In this document: positions 7,994 to 16,426 of the stretch, piece by piece | How the letters are laid out: every line of letters begins with the position of its first letter | Numbering within the stretch: position 1 is the first letter of the stretch | Source: Variovorax paradoxus | GTDB lineage: Bacteria; Pseudomonadota; Gammaproteobacteria; Burkholderiales; Burkholderiaceae_C | Direction of reading: 5' to 3' | Length of the DNA: 64,000 bases | Assembly (NCBI RefSeq): GCF_022009635.1 | Contig: NZ_CP091716.1 | Coordinates: 7,248,501 to 7,312,500 of the forward strand | Notes under the pieces: generated by a model | The model's database searches: none | What the model was told of the DNA's origin: nothing | Seen by the model: the letters and a program-made list of their open reading frames with translations, nothing else | Translations under genes and position numbers: made by a program

Positions 7994-9103
7994 ATGATCA
8001 GCCACATCCAAGCAGCCGTGCTTCACGAGCCCGGCGACACGCTCTCCATCGAGCAACTCGAGCTGGCGCCGCTGCGAAACGACGAAGTGCTGGTGAAGCT
8101 CGCCGGCACCGGCATCTGCCACACCGACCTCACAACGATGAGACGGCCCTTCCCCACAGCGCAGTCGATCGTTCTGGGCCACGAAGGCGCCGGCATCGTC
8201 GCGGCCGTCGGCAGCCACGTGAGTCGGCTGGCGCCGGGCGATGCGGTCGTGATGAGCTACAACGCCTGCGGCCGATGCCGCAACTGCGTCCGTCAGGCCT
8301 CCATGTACTGCAGGAACTTCTTCGGCAGCAACTTCCTGGGCCAACGGGAAGACGGAACCACCGCGCTGTCCCAAAGCGGCGTCCCGGTCCGCAACAACTT
8401 CTTCGGGCAGTCCTCGTTTGCCAGTCATTCGGTTTGCCGGGAGTTCAATGCCGTAAAGGTGGAAACCAAGACGCCACTGGCCATGCTGGGCCCGTTGGGG
8501 TGCGGCATCCAGACCGGCGCGGGCGCCATCATCAACGTGCTCAAGCCGGCGTTCGGACAATCGCTGGCGATCTTCGGCGCCGGATCCGTGGGGCTGGCGG
8601 CGCTTCTGGCGGCGAAGGCGATCGGCGTCGGCACGCTCATTGCCGTGGACATCGATGCGACGCGCCTGAAGCTGGCGCTGGAGCTCGGCGCAACCCATGT
8701 GATCGATCCGCGCAAGGATGACCCGGTCGCCGCTATCCACGCCATCACCGACGATGGCGTGGATTTCAGCTTCGAGACGACGGGAAATCCCGTGGTGATG
8801 CGAGCTGCGGTAGAGAGCCTTCGGGCACTCGGACAATGCGGCCTGGTCGGCGGCACGCCGCCAGGCACGGAATTCACGCTCGACGTGCGTGACACGATGA
8901 CCCAGGGCAAGACGATCAGAGGCATCGTCGAAGGTGACGCCAATTCACATGCCTTCATCCCCGAACTCATCAAAATGCACGAGCAAGGCAGGTTTGCCTA
9001 CGACAAGCTCATCCGCTTTTATCCATTCGAGCAGATCAACCAAGCGATCGCGGATTCCGCTTCCGGCGTTGCCGTCAAGGCGATCGTCCGATTCGATCGC
9101 TGA
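7994..9103 (+). CDS. Zinc-dependent alcohol dehydrogenase (MDR family)
   Basis: A 369-residue NAD(P)-dependent dehydrogenase of the medium-chain family. Catalytic zinc ligands lie in CHTD (about residue 38), GHEGAG (about 62) and in the later Cys region. The structural zinc cluster is NACGRCRNCVRQASMYC (about 88-104), and the Rossmann motif GAGSVGLAA is near 196. The closest functional types are aryl, benzyl or terpenoid alcohol dehydrogenases; a role in oxidising a hydroxy acid after lactone opening is also plausible. It starts 7 bp after the HSL hydrolase and is followed after 48 bp by a flavoprotein, so it sits in the middle of an operon. Confidence 0.9.
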   Translation: MISHIQAAVLHEPGDTLSIEQLELAPLRNDEVLVKLAGTGICHTDLTTMRRPFPTAQSIVLGHEGAGIVAAVGSHVSRLAPGDAVVMSYNACGRCRNCVRQASMYCRNFFGSNFLGQREDGTTALSQSGVPVRNNFFGQSSFASHSVCREFNAVKVETKTPLAMLGPLGCGIQTGAGAIINVLKPAFGQSLAIFGAGSVGLAALLAAKAIGVGTLIAVDIDATRLKLALELGATHVIDPRKDDPVAAIHAITDDGVDFSFETTGNPVVMRAAVESLRALGQCGLVGGTPPGTEFTLDVRDTMTQGKTIRGIVEGDANSHAFIPELIKMHEQGRFAYDKLIRFYPFEQINQAIADSASGVAVKAIVRFDR

Positions 9104-9151
9104 GACCCAGAGCGGAAATCCGGGGCACGACCAGAAAATTTGGAGACCTGA

Positions 9152-10543
9152 ATGAAGACGATAGAAACAGACTACTTGATCATCGGCGCCGGTGCCATGG
9201 GAATGGCCTTCGTGGACGTACTCCTGCGCGAGACATCGGCCACTTTCGTCATCGTGGACAAGTACGACCAGCCTGGCGGGCACTGGAACACGGCGTATCC
9301 GTTCGTCCGCCTCCATCAACCTTCCGAGTTCTATGGCGTTGCGTCCAAGGCGCTCGGCGCACGACACATCGACAAGGTGGGATGGAACGCAGGACTCTAT
9401 GAGCTGGCGTCGGTTGGCGAGGTCTGTGCCTATTTCGATCAGGTCATGCAGCAGCAGTTCCTGCCATCCGGCCGGGTCACCTTTCTCCCGATGTCGGAGT
9501 ACCGCGGAAACGGTCGAGTAGTCTCGCTCGTGTCCGGCGAGCAGATTGATGTGGCGGCGCGCCGCACAGTGGACGCGACTTACATGCGCGTGACCGTCCC
9601 TTCAATGCGCGAACCGCCCTACGCCGTCGATGAAGGCGTGGTCTGCATCCCGCCGAACGAACTCCCAAAAAGAGCCGCCCATTTTCATGGCTACACGGTC
9701 GTCGGCGCCGGCAAGACCGGCATGGACGCTTGTCTTTGGCTGCTCAAGCAGGGGGTGGATCCGGGTCGCATCACATGGATCACGCCACGTGACTCCTGGC
9801 TCGTGGACCGGGGGCTCACGCAGCCGGCCGAGCAGTTCGCGGAGTCGACGCGCGCTGTCATGGCCGGGCAGATGCAGGCGATCTCGTCGGCAACCTCTGT
9901 CTCCGATCTCATGAAACGAATCAACGGCTGCGGGCGACTGCTCAAGCTGGAGAGGGCCGATATTCCTACGATGTATCGCTGCGCAACAGTCTCCAAGGCG
10001 GAAATTGAGCAGCTGCAGCGCATCGAGAATGTTGTTCGGCTCGGCCGCGTCAGACGGATCCGGCGCGACGAGATCCTTCTGGATGCAGGGGCCATCGCCA
10101 CCGACCCACAGACGCTCTTCGTCGATTGCACCGCCGATGGCCTCGAGAAGCGTCCGATCGTCCCCGTCTTCTCAGACTCACGGATCACGCTTCAGGCGCT
10201 GAGATCGTGCCAGCAAGTCTTCAGTGCGGCCCTCATCGCACACATCGAAGCCGCATACGAAGAAGAAGACCGGAAAAACGACTTGGCGACGCCGGTCCCG
10301 CACCCGGACACCGACGTCGATTTCCTTCGAGTCACGATCGCGAATGCGCAGAACCAGATAAAGTGGGACTCCGACCCCGCACTGCGCGAGTGGCTGAGCC
10401 AATGCAGGCTGGACATGTGGGGAAAGCTGATGCCGGTACCGCTTGGCCAATCGCCGCAGGACGACGCCCTTCGAGCAAGTCGAAGAGCCGCCGCCGAGGC
10501 GATGTGCAGAAAGCTCGACGAACTCCTGGGTTCCGAATCATGA
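9152..10543 (+). CDS. FAD/NAD(P)-binding flavoprotein, monooxygenase-like
   Basis: A 463-residue protein with an N-terminal FAD motif (LIIGAGAMGM, about residues 9-18), a following PGGHWNTAYPFVRLHQPS segment, and a second dinucleotide-binding motif VVGAGKTGMDA near residue 183. This two-Rossmann layout is that of the flavin monooxygenase superfamily. The Baeyer-Villiger fingerprint FxGxxxHxxxW is not present, unlike in the enzyme at 12450, so the reaction is uncertain; N- or C-hydroxylation or an oxidase role are possible. The stop overlaps the start of the next hydrolase as ATGA, which implies coupled translation. It has a weak AATTTGGAGACC site before ATG 9152. Confidence 0.82.
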   Translation: MKTIETDYLIIGAGAMGMAFVDVLLRETSATFVIVDKYDQPGGHWNTAYPFVRLHQPSEFYGVASKALGARHIDKVGWNAGLYELASVGEVCAYFDQVMQQQFLPSGRVTFLPMSEYRGNGRVVSLVSGEQIDVAARRTVDATYMRVTVPSMREPPYAVDEGVVCIPPNELPKRAAHFHGYTVVGAGKTGMDACLWLLKQGVDPGRITWITPRDSWLVDRGLTQPAEQFAESTRAVMAGQMQAISSATSVSDLMKRINGCGRLLKLERADIPTMYRCATVSKAEIEQLQRIENVVRLGRVRRIRRDEILLDAGAIATDPQTLFVDCTADGLEKRPIVPVFSDSRITLQALRSCQQVFSAALIAHIEAAYEEEDRKNDLATPVPHPDTDVDFLRVTIANAQNQIKWDSDPALREWLSQCRLDMWGKLMPVPLGQSPQDDALRASRRAAAEAMCRKLDELLGSES

Positions 10544-11412
10544 GCGCCGACAGACGCGCACGCCTGAACGGAGTTGATGTCGTCTATCGGGAAATCGGGG
10601 AGGGGCCGCTGGTCATCTGCCTCCATGGTTTCCCTGATTCTCCGGACACGTGGGCGGACGCAGCGAGGCAGATCGCATCCGACGGGTACCGCGTGGTGTC
10701 CCCTTTCCTGCGTGGGTATGGGCCGGCGGGCTCGGCGAGCGATGGCTGCTACATGGCGTGGGCGGGTGCGGAAGACATCGCCGCGCTGATCGGGCATCTA
10801 GGCGAGAAGCAGGCCCGTCTCATCGGTCACGACTGTGGCGCTTCCGTTGCACACGCCGTCGCGGCCGTGCATCCCGAGCTTGTCTCGCAGCTCGTGACAA
10901 TGTCGGTTCCGCACGGACGCGCACTGTTCTCAGCACTCGTCAGCGACCAGGCGCAGCAGCGCCGAAGTTGGTATGTCTTCTTCTTCCTGAGTCCTCTCGC
11001 CGAACTCGGCCTGCAGCACGACGACTATGCGCTGATCGAGCGTCTCTGGAAGGACTGGTCCCCCGGCCATGCGGTCCCCATGGACCACGTGCGGTCCGTG
11101 AAGGCGATGTTCAGCGAGGGCGAAACGCTGAAGAATGCCCTGTCGTTCTACCGGCAGACGCATCTTCCTTCTCACACGCAGACGGGTTGGGCGGCCGCCG
11201 CCGACAGGGCGCGCGCCATGATCTCGGTGCCCACACTGTACTTGCACGGTGCCAACGACAACTGCATCGGCGCCACAGTCAGCGAAGGAGTCGATCAAAT
11301 GTTCACCGGGCCCTTCCGTCGTGTCCTCGTTCCGAAGGCCGGTCATTTTCCGCACCTGGAGAACCCCCAATTCTTCGTCGAAGAGGTAAGGCGATTCTTC
11401 GCTTCGGCCTAG
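10540..11412 (+). CDS. Alpha/beta hydrolase, epoxide hydrolase-like
   Basis: A 290-residue alpha/beta hydrolase. The oxyanion motif HGFPDS is near residue 29. The nucleophile elbow is GHDCGA near 98, with Asp as nucleophile as in epoxide hydrolases and haloalkane dehalogenases. The catalytic His lies in AGHFPHLENP near 268. The start is the ATG inside the ATGA overlap with the flavoprotein; the frame is open far upstream but that part is antiparallel-coding noise. A plausible role is opening an epoxide or an activated intermediate made by one of the oxygenases. This is the last gene of the first tight block, and a 177-bp gap follows. Confidence 0.86.
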   Translation: MSADRRARLNGVDVVYREIGEGPLVICLHGFPDSPDTWADAARQIASDGYRVVSPFLRGYGPAGSASDGCYMAWAGAEDIAALIGHLGEKQARLIGHDCGASVAHAVAAVHPELVSQLVTMSVPHGRALFSALVSDQAQQRRSWYVFFFLSPLAELGLQHDDYALIERLWKDWSPGHAVPMDHVRSVKAMFSEGETLKNALSFYRQTHLPSHTQTGWAAAADRARAMISVPTLYLHGANDNCIGATVSEGVDQMFTGPFRRVLVPKAGHFPHLENPQFFVEEVRRFFASA

Positions 11413-11589
11413 TCGATGGCAATTCGGATTCATGCGGTCGACGGTATGAATCGACTCTCCGAATTCATTTCTATTCAACAGACTTCATTCGGAGAATGTG
11501 ACTTCGCACTGAAGGAGCACGTTGTCGTTGTTCCATTCGTGACGAGCGTTCGTCGAATTAACTCTCGCATTTCAAGAAAGTAGACAACC
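11413..11589. promoter_or_regulatory. Intergenic region with inverted repeat upstream of the SDR gene
   Basis: This 177-bp gap holds an 8-bp inverted repeat, CTCCGAAT (11457-11464) and ATTCGGAG (11487-11494), with a 22-bp spacer. A related ATTCGGATTCAT lies at 11422. It may be an operator or a weak terminator between two transcription units; no T-run follows it. The evidence is only the repeat. Confidence 0.3.
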
Positions 11590-12342
11590 ATGACCGGAAG
11601 ATTGAAGGGCAAAGTCGCTGTCATCACGGGTGCCGCAGGCAACATCGGACTCGCCACGGCGGAGCGCTTTCTCGCGGAAGGCGCCAGCGTGATCGCGGTG
11701 GACCGGAACACCGAAGGGTTGAAGGCCATCAAAAACTCGACTGCGGACAATCTGCTCGCCATCTCGGGCGACGTGACATCGGAAACCGATACCTTAAGCC
11801 TTCTGGAGGCGGCAACGAAGCGCTTCGGAAGAATTGACATCTTCTTTGCCAATGCGGGCGTCGAAGGCGTCATCCGGCACGTCCCCGACTATCCGATGGA
11901 TGCCTACGATCGGATCATGGAAGTCAATGTCAAGGGTGTGTTTCTCGCCATGAAGCACATTGCCCCCCATATGAGCGAGGGCGGAAGTTTCATCGTCACG
12001 TCGTCGATCATGGGGCTCATCGGAGTCCCAGTGAACGGACCGTACGCGGCGAGCAAGCATGCCGTGGTGGGCTTGATGAAGTCCGCCGCGATCGACTTCG
12101 CCCCTCGCAAGATCCGATTCAATTCCGTCCATCCGGGACTGGTACAGAGCGAAATGTTCAACCGGCTCGTGCAGGACTACGAGGATCCCGAAGCAAAGCG
12201 CAAGGCTGCACTCGGCAGCATCAAGCTGGGACGATGGATCGTACCGGCCGACATCGCGAATGCCGTCCTGTTCTTCGCCAGCGACGACAGCAGCATGGTC
12301 TCCGGCCAGACGCTCGCGATCGACGGCGGCCAACTCCTCTAG
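11590..12342 (+). CDS. Short-chain dehydrogenase/reductase
   Basis: A 250-residue classical SDR. The cofactor motif TGAAGNIG is at about residues 12-19, the NAG motif (FANAGVEG) near 88, the catalytic Ser in VTSSIMG near 139, and YAASKHA with the catalytic Tyr and Lys near 154. The length is standard. In the context of a monooxygenase of the Baeyer-Villiger type it may oxidise a cyclic alcohol to the ketone, but SDR substrate cannot be read from sequence. It begins after a 177-bp gap, so it may start a second transcription unit that continues through 15383. Confidence 0.9.
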   Translation: MTGRLKGKVAVITGAAGNIGLATAERFLAEGASVIAVDRNTEGLKAIKNSTADNLLAISGDVTSETDTLSLLEAATKRFGRIDIFFANAGVEGVIRHVPDYPMDAYDRIMEVNVKGVFLAMKHIAPHMSEGGSFIVTSSIMGLIGVPVNGPYAASKHAVVGLMKSAAIDFAPRKIRFNSVHPGLVQSEMFNRLVQDYEDPEAKRKAALGSIKLGRWIVPADIANAVLFFASDDSSMVSGQTLAIDGGQLL

Positions 12343-12449
12343 ACCGCGCGAAGATCCTTCGTTCGCCACGCTGTGAGCGCCGCGACATCCGGCGCTCGCG
12401 CCCTTGCCTGTTGAATGCCGAAGCCCTCGTCCTTCGGCGAAATAATTCC

Positions 12450-13880
12450 ATGAACCACAATGAGACTTCAAATGATGTGCGGGTCGCCATCATCGGCGCC
12501 GGATTTGCCGGGCTGTGCATGGCGGTGCAACTGCGCAAGCACGGGATCGAGGATTTTGTCATCCTCGAGCGTGCCGCGGACATTGGCGGCGTGTGGCGAG
12601 AGAACGTCTACCCCGGCGCTGCTTGCGACGTCCCGGCCGTGCTCTACTCCTACTCCTTCGAGCAGGGCTACCCCTGGACCCAGGCCTACCCGCCCCAGGC
12701 TGAGATCCTGGGGTATATGCGACACGTGGTCGAGAAGTACGACCTGGCGAAGCATCTGAGATTCGGCGTCAAGGTCTGCGGCGCCAGCTTCGATGCAAGT
12801 GCTGCGCGATGGACCGTGGCAACCCTCGGCGGCCCGCGATTCTCCTGCGCGGCGCTCGTTCCGGCCGTCGGTATCTTCAACGAACCCATGACGCCTTCGA
12901 TCACCGGAATTGCCGACTTCGAGGGCGAGATCCTCCACTCGGCGCGATGGCCGCGGCAGGCAGCACTGGACGGTCGTCGCGTCGCCGTCATCGGCACGGG
13001 CGCCAGTGCGATCCAGATCGTTCCCGAGGTTGCCAAGCGCGCGGCGGAACTCACGCTGTATCAGCGTACGGCACCCTATGTCGTGCCCAAGGCGACGATC
13101 GATCCGAGCGATGCGGCCGCGGAGCGTGCGCGCGTCTTCGCCGAGTTCGAGATCGCGGCCCGCCGGCGCTCGGATTTCGAGGTGACAGCAAAGGCACAGG
13201 CGGCTTTCGCAGACTATCTGGCCAACCAGGTTCCGGATCCGGTCTTGCGGGCCAAGCTGACCCCTCCGTTCGTGATGGGCTGCAAGCGCACCCTGTTCTC
13301 GAATCACTGGTATCAGGCACTTCAGGGCGATAACGTCCATGTCGAGACGGAAGCGATAGAGAAGCTCACGGCCAACGGTATCCTTGCGCGCAACGGCACC
13401 CAACGACCATTCGATGTGATCGTCTTTGCGACTGGGTTCGATCCATCGAACTACCTGCCCGGCATCGACGTCGTTGGATCGAAGGGCCGCAAGCTCAACG
13501 ACACATGGCATGAAGGCGCCGAGGCCTACCTCGGCATCGCAGTGCCGGGATTCCCGAACATGTTCCTCATGTATGGCCCGAACACGAACGTGGCAGGCAG
13601 CATCATCTACATGCTCGAATGCCAGGCGGAGTACATCGTCAAGGCGCTGGAGCTGATGCACGCGAGGAACACGGGCACGATGGAAGTCACAGAGGAGGCC
13701 TACCGCGGCTACAGTGACACGATCCAAGCGCAGCTGTCCGATTCCACGCTGGCGGCGTCGCACTGCCAAAGCTACTTCATGAACGCCGCAGGTCGCATCG
13801 TGACCAACTACCCGGGCACCTCACTCGACTATCGTCACGCGACGGAGATCGTCGATCCATCCTGCTTTCACTTCGGCTGA
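12450..13880 (+). CDS. Baeyer-Villiger-type flavin monooxygenase
   Basis: A 476-residue flavoprotein monooxygenase. An FAD motif IIGAGFAG is near residue 15 and a second Rossmann motif VIGTGASA near 182. Between them is FEGEILHSARWP (about 157-168), which matches the fingerprint FxGxxxHxxxWP of type I Baeyer-Villiger monooxygenases. These insert one oxygen next to a ketone to make an ester or lactone, using NADPH. ATG 12450 was chosen because the FAD motif follows at the normal distance; the frame is open to 12234 without protein-like sequence. The aldehyde dehydrogenase starts 9 bp after the stop, so the two are co-transcribed. Confidence 0.9.
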   Translation: MNHNETSNDVRVAIIGAGFAGLCMAVQLRKHGIEDFVILERAADIGGVWRENVYPGAACDVPAVLYSYSFEQGYPWTQAYPPQAEILGYMRHVVEKYDLAKHLRFGVKVCGASFDASAARWTVATLGGPRFSCAALVPAVGIFNEPMTPSITGIADFEGEILHSARWPRQAALDGRRVAVIGTGASAIQIVPEVAKRAAELTLYQRTAPYVVPKATIDPSDAAAERARVFAEFEIAARRRSDFEVTAKAQAAFADYLANQVPDPVLRAKLTPPFVMGCKRTLFSNHWYQALQGDNVHVETEAIEKLTANGILARNGTQRPFDVIVFATGFDPSNYLPGIDVVGSKGRKLNDTWHEGAEAYLGIAVPGFPNMFLMYGPNTNVAGSIIYMLECQAEYIVKALELMHARNTGTMEVTEEAYRGYSDTIQAQLSDSTLAASHCQSYFMNAAGRIVTNYPGTSLDYRHATEIVDPSCFHFG

Positions 13881-13889
13881 AGCTTCACC

Positions 13890-15383
13890 ATGACACTCGA
13901 ATCCTTCGATCCCACCGCGGTCCGCTATCCGGCGACCAACTTCGTCCAGGGCACTGTCTTGGCAGGCGACGCCGATTCATACGAAATCCTTCGGCCGTCG
14001 GATGGAAAGCTCGCGCGTGTCGAGCAATGCGCTTCCGTCGAACTCGTCGACCGGGCCATTCAATCGGCCCGGCTGGCATTCCGCAAGTCGGGTTGGGCGC
14101 AGCGTGCACCGCGTGAGCGAGCACGCGTGTTCGCGAAGTGGGCATCCCTGGTCGTCGAGCACGCCTCCGAGTTGGCGCAATTGGAGTCGGTGGTCTCCCC
14201 GCGGCTCTACAGCGATGCCCACATGTGGGACATAAACAATGCCGCAGAACTCATCCGCTTCAGCGCCGAGGCCGCGGACAAGCTGGAAGGCCAGACACTC
14301 GCCACGGCCGCAGACGCATTGAGTATGGTCGTGCGGGAGCCCTATGGCGTGGTGGCAGGCATCACACCGTTCAATGCGCCGATGGCGCTGGCGGTCACGA
14401 AGGTAGCTCCGGCCCTGATCGCAGGAAACGCCTGCGTCATCAAGCCTTCGGAGTTCACGCCGTACTCGCTGGTCAGAATCGCGCAACTGGGCCATCAGGC
14501 AGGGCTGCCAGAGGGACTGTTCAACGTCGTGTCAGGCTCCGGTGGCAGCACAGGCAGTGCGCTGATCAAGCATCCCGACGTTGACTACGTGAGCTTCACT
14601 GGCTCGACCACGGCGGGTGCGCGGGTCATGGCGGACGCCGCCCTGGCCGGCGTGAAGCCCGTGAGCCTGGAGCTTGGCGGCAAGAGCCCTCACCTCGTGT
14701 TCGACGATGCCGGAGACATCGACACGCTCGCAGAAATGATAGTCGGCAGTTGCACGCGCAACGCAGGTCAGGTCTGCTTCACTGGCTCACGCCTGGTGGT
14801 GCACAAGAGCCTCGCGGATCGGCTGATCGAACGCATGCGGGCCATTATGGTCGACATCAGGCACGGACCCACATGGGACGTCACTTCAAGAATGGGACCC
14901 ATCATGTCCGAGGCCCAAGGCCGGCGTATCGAGGACATCCTGGCGCGCGCGACGGATGCAGGCACGCGCGTTCTGACGGGCGGGCGGCGTGCGGAAACGC
15001 CCTTCGGGGGCGTGTATTTCGAACCGACCATCCTGCTCGCCGCCACGTCCGACAGCCCCGCAGTTCGCGAGGAGTTCTTCGGGCCGGTGTTGACCGTACA
15101 GACCTTCAGCGAAGACGATGAAGGAATCTCCCTGGCCGGGCATCCGATGTTCGGGCTGGCCGCGGGTATCCACACGAAGAGCCTGGAGCGCGCCTTGCGG
15201 GCCGCCCGCAGCATCTCGGCGGGCTCGGTCTGGATCAATCACTACGGCCCCGTTCCGGACTACAACAGCCCGTTCTTCTCGCCTCACAAGCAGTCCGGAC
15301 TGGGACAGGAGGGCGGAATGCCTGGGGTGCAAAAATACTTGAAATCAAAGGCGATCCGGCTCAAGCATGGCTTCTTCGCCTGA
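13890..15383 (+). CDS. Aldehyde dehydrogenase
   Basis: A 497-residue NAD(P)-dependent aldehyde dehydrogenase. The substrate-channel motif FTGSTTAG is near residue 236, the general-base Glu in LELGGKSP near 259, and the catalytic Cys in GQVCFTGSR near 296. The NAD-binding region PFNAP is near 165. Length is normal. It follows the Baeyer-Villiger enzyme by 9 bp and would suit oxidation of the omega-oxo acid formed after lactone opening and alcohol oxidation. The convergent LysR gene ends 27 bp downstream. Confidence 0.93.
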   Translation: MTLESFDPTAVRYPATNFVQGTVLAGDADSYEILRPSDGKLARVEQCASVELVDRAIQSARLAFRKSGWAQRAPRERARVFAKWASLVVEHASELAQLESVVSPRLYSDAHMWDINNAAELIRFSAEAADKLEGQTLATAADALSMVVREPYGVVAGITPFNAPMALAVTKVAPALIAGNACVIKPSEFTPYSLVRIAQLGHQAGLPEGLFNVVSGSGGSTGSALIKHPDVDYVSFTGSTTAGARVMADAALAGVKPVSLELGGKSPHLVFDDAGDIDTLAEMIVGSCTRNAGQVCFTGSRLVVHKSLADRLIERMRAIMVDIRHGPTWDVTSRMGPIMSEAQGRRIEDILARATDAGTRVLTGGRRAETPFGGVYFEPTILLAATSDSPAVREEFFGPVLTVQTFSEDDEGISLAGHPMFGLAAGIHTKSLERALRAARSISAGSVWINHYGPVPDYNSPFFSPHKQSGLGQEGGMPGVQKYLKSKAIRLKHGFFA

Positions 15384-15410
15384 GCCATCGATTCGCGACG
15401 GACGCAACGA

Positions 15411-16349
15411 CTAGATCGCTTCTTGTAAGCACTGCTTGAACATTCTGTTCAGCACCTCCTTTTCACCCCTCAGGTTGAAGCAGCACATCGGTCCGCTGAC
15501 CAACTCATCCTTCTGATTGATCATGCAAACTCGACCAGATTCGACATGGTTTCGCGCTTGGCGCCGAGAGGTGATCCACAGGCAGTCGTCCTGCTGGAGT
15601 AAGGAAAGCGCCACCTGCCCGCGGCTGATTTCTATGTCCGGCAGGTTCGCATGACTCGCCTTTCGGTGCACCGCGAGAACGCGATCCAGCTTGCCGCGCA
15701 AGGGGTTCTCCATCTGTGGGAGCAGCCATCGTTCCTGCGCGAGTTCCTTCCACGTGACTTTCTCGCGGCCGGCCAGGCGATGCCCGGCCCCGCACAAGGT
15801 CTGAGGGAACTCGTCATACAGCGCTAGCACTTCCACCTTGCTGAGATCGACGGGGATTTCAGCATGACTCAGCATCACGTCGATCGATCCGCTGAGAAGG
15901 TCGGCATACAGGTCGCCGCCCATCGCTTCGGTCAGCTTGAGTCTGAGATTCGGCATCATCCCGTTCAGGGACCTGATGGCGCGAGCCAGCAGATCCGTGG
16001 CGAAGGTCGGCAGAACGCCGATCCGATATTCCTCGCTGCCGGACCAGGAGCCGCGAAGATCCGACTCCGCCTCTTCGATCTGCGCGAGGATGCGGTGCGC
16101 GTGGTGCACCAGCCTCAGCCCGGCGGACGTAGGCACCACGCGCTTGGTGCTCCGATCGAACAACCTGGCGCCCACCAACTCCTCCAACTGAGCCAGCATT
16201 CGCGAGGCCGCGGGCTGTGTGATGTGAATCAGGTCCGCCGTGCGGCTGAGATGTCGCTCCTTTGCGAGCGTCACGATGAGGCGCAATTGTTTAAGAGAGA
16301 GAACCCGTTCAAAAGTGCTAGTAGTGGTCATATATACCAACAATGACAT
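15411..16349 (-). CDS. LysR-family transcriptional regulator
   Basis: A 312-residue regulator with the N-terminal winged helix-turn-helix (KQLRLIVTLAKERHLSRTAD then TQPAASRMLAQLEELVG, about residues 20-70) and a C-terminal effector-binding domain. The ATG at 16349 and one six codons later at 16331 are both possible; neither has a strong ribosome site. It is divergent from the Bug receptor at 16427 and convergent with the aldehyde dehydrogenase, so it is placed to control the catabolic cluster, the receptor, or both. The inverted repeat at 16369-16380 in the shared upstream region is a candidate binding site. Confidence 0.92.
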   Translation of the reverse strand: MSLLVYMTTTSTFERVLSLKQLRLIVTLAKERHLSRTADLIHITQPAASRMLAQLEELVGARLFDRSTKRVVPTSAGLRLVHHAHRILAQIEEAESDLRGSWSGSEEYRIGVLPTFATDLLARAIRSLNGMMPNLRLKLTEAMGGDLYADLLSGSIDVMLSHAEIPVDLSKVEVLALYDEFPQTLCGAGHRLAGREKVTWKELAQERWLLPQMENPLRGKLDRVLAVHRKASHANLPDIEISRGQVALSLLQQDDCLWITSRRQARNHVESGRVCMINQKDELVSGPMCCFNLRGEKEVLNRMFKQCLQEAI

Positions 16350-16426
16350 GAACGAATTCTACGATTTCATTTCACGAAATGCGCTTCGACTCCAACAATG
16401 GCGGCCACCAACGACAAGGAGACACA
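16350..16426. promoter_or_regulatory. LysR/Bug divergent promoter region with inverted repeat
   Basis: The 77-bp region between the divergent starts contains ATTTCACGAAAT (16369-16380), a 5-2-5 inverted repeat, inside AT-rich sequence. Position and symmetry suit a LysR operator. This is inference from location and sequence only. Confidence 0.4.

Noticed and set aside
12468-13769. 433-residue minus-strand frame opposite the Baeyer-Villiger monooxygenase
   Set aside because: The plus-strand gene has clear FAD motifs and the family fingerprint; the opposite frame has none.
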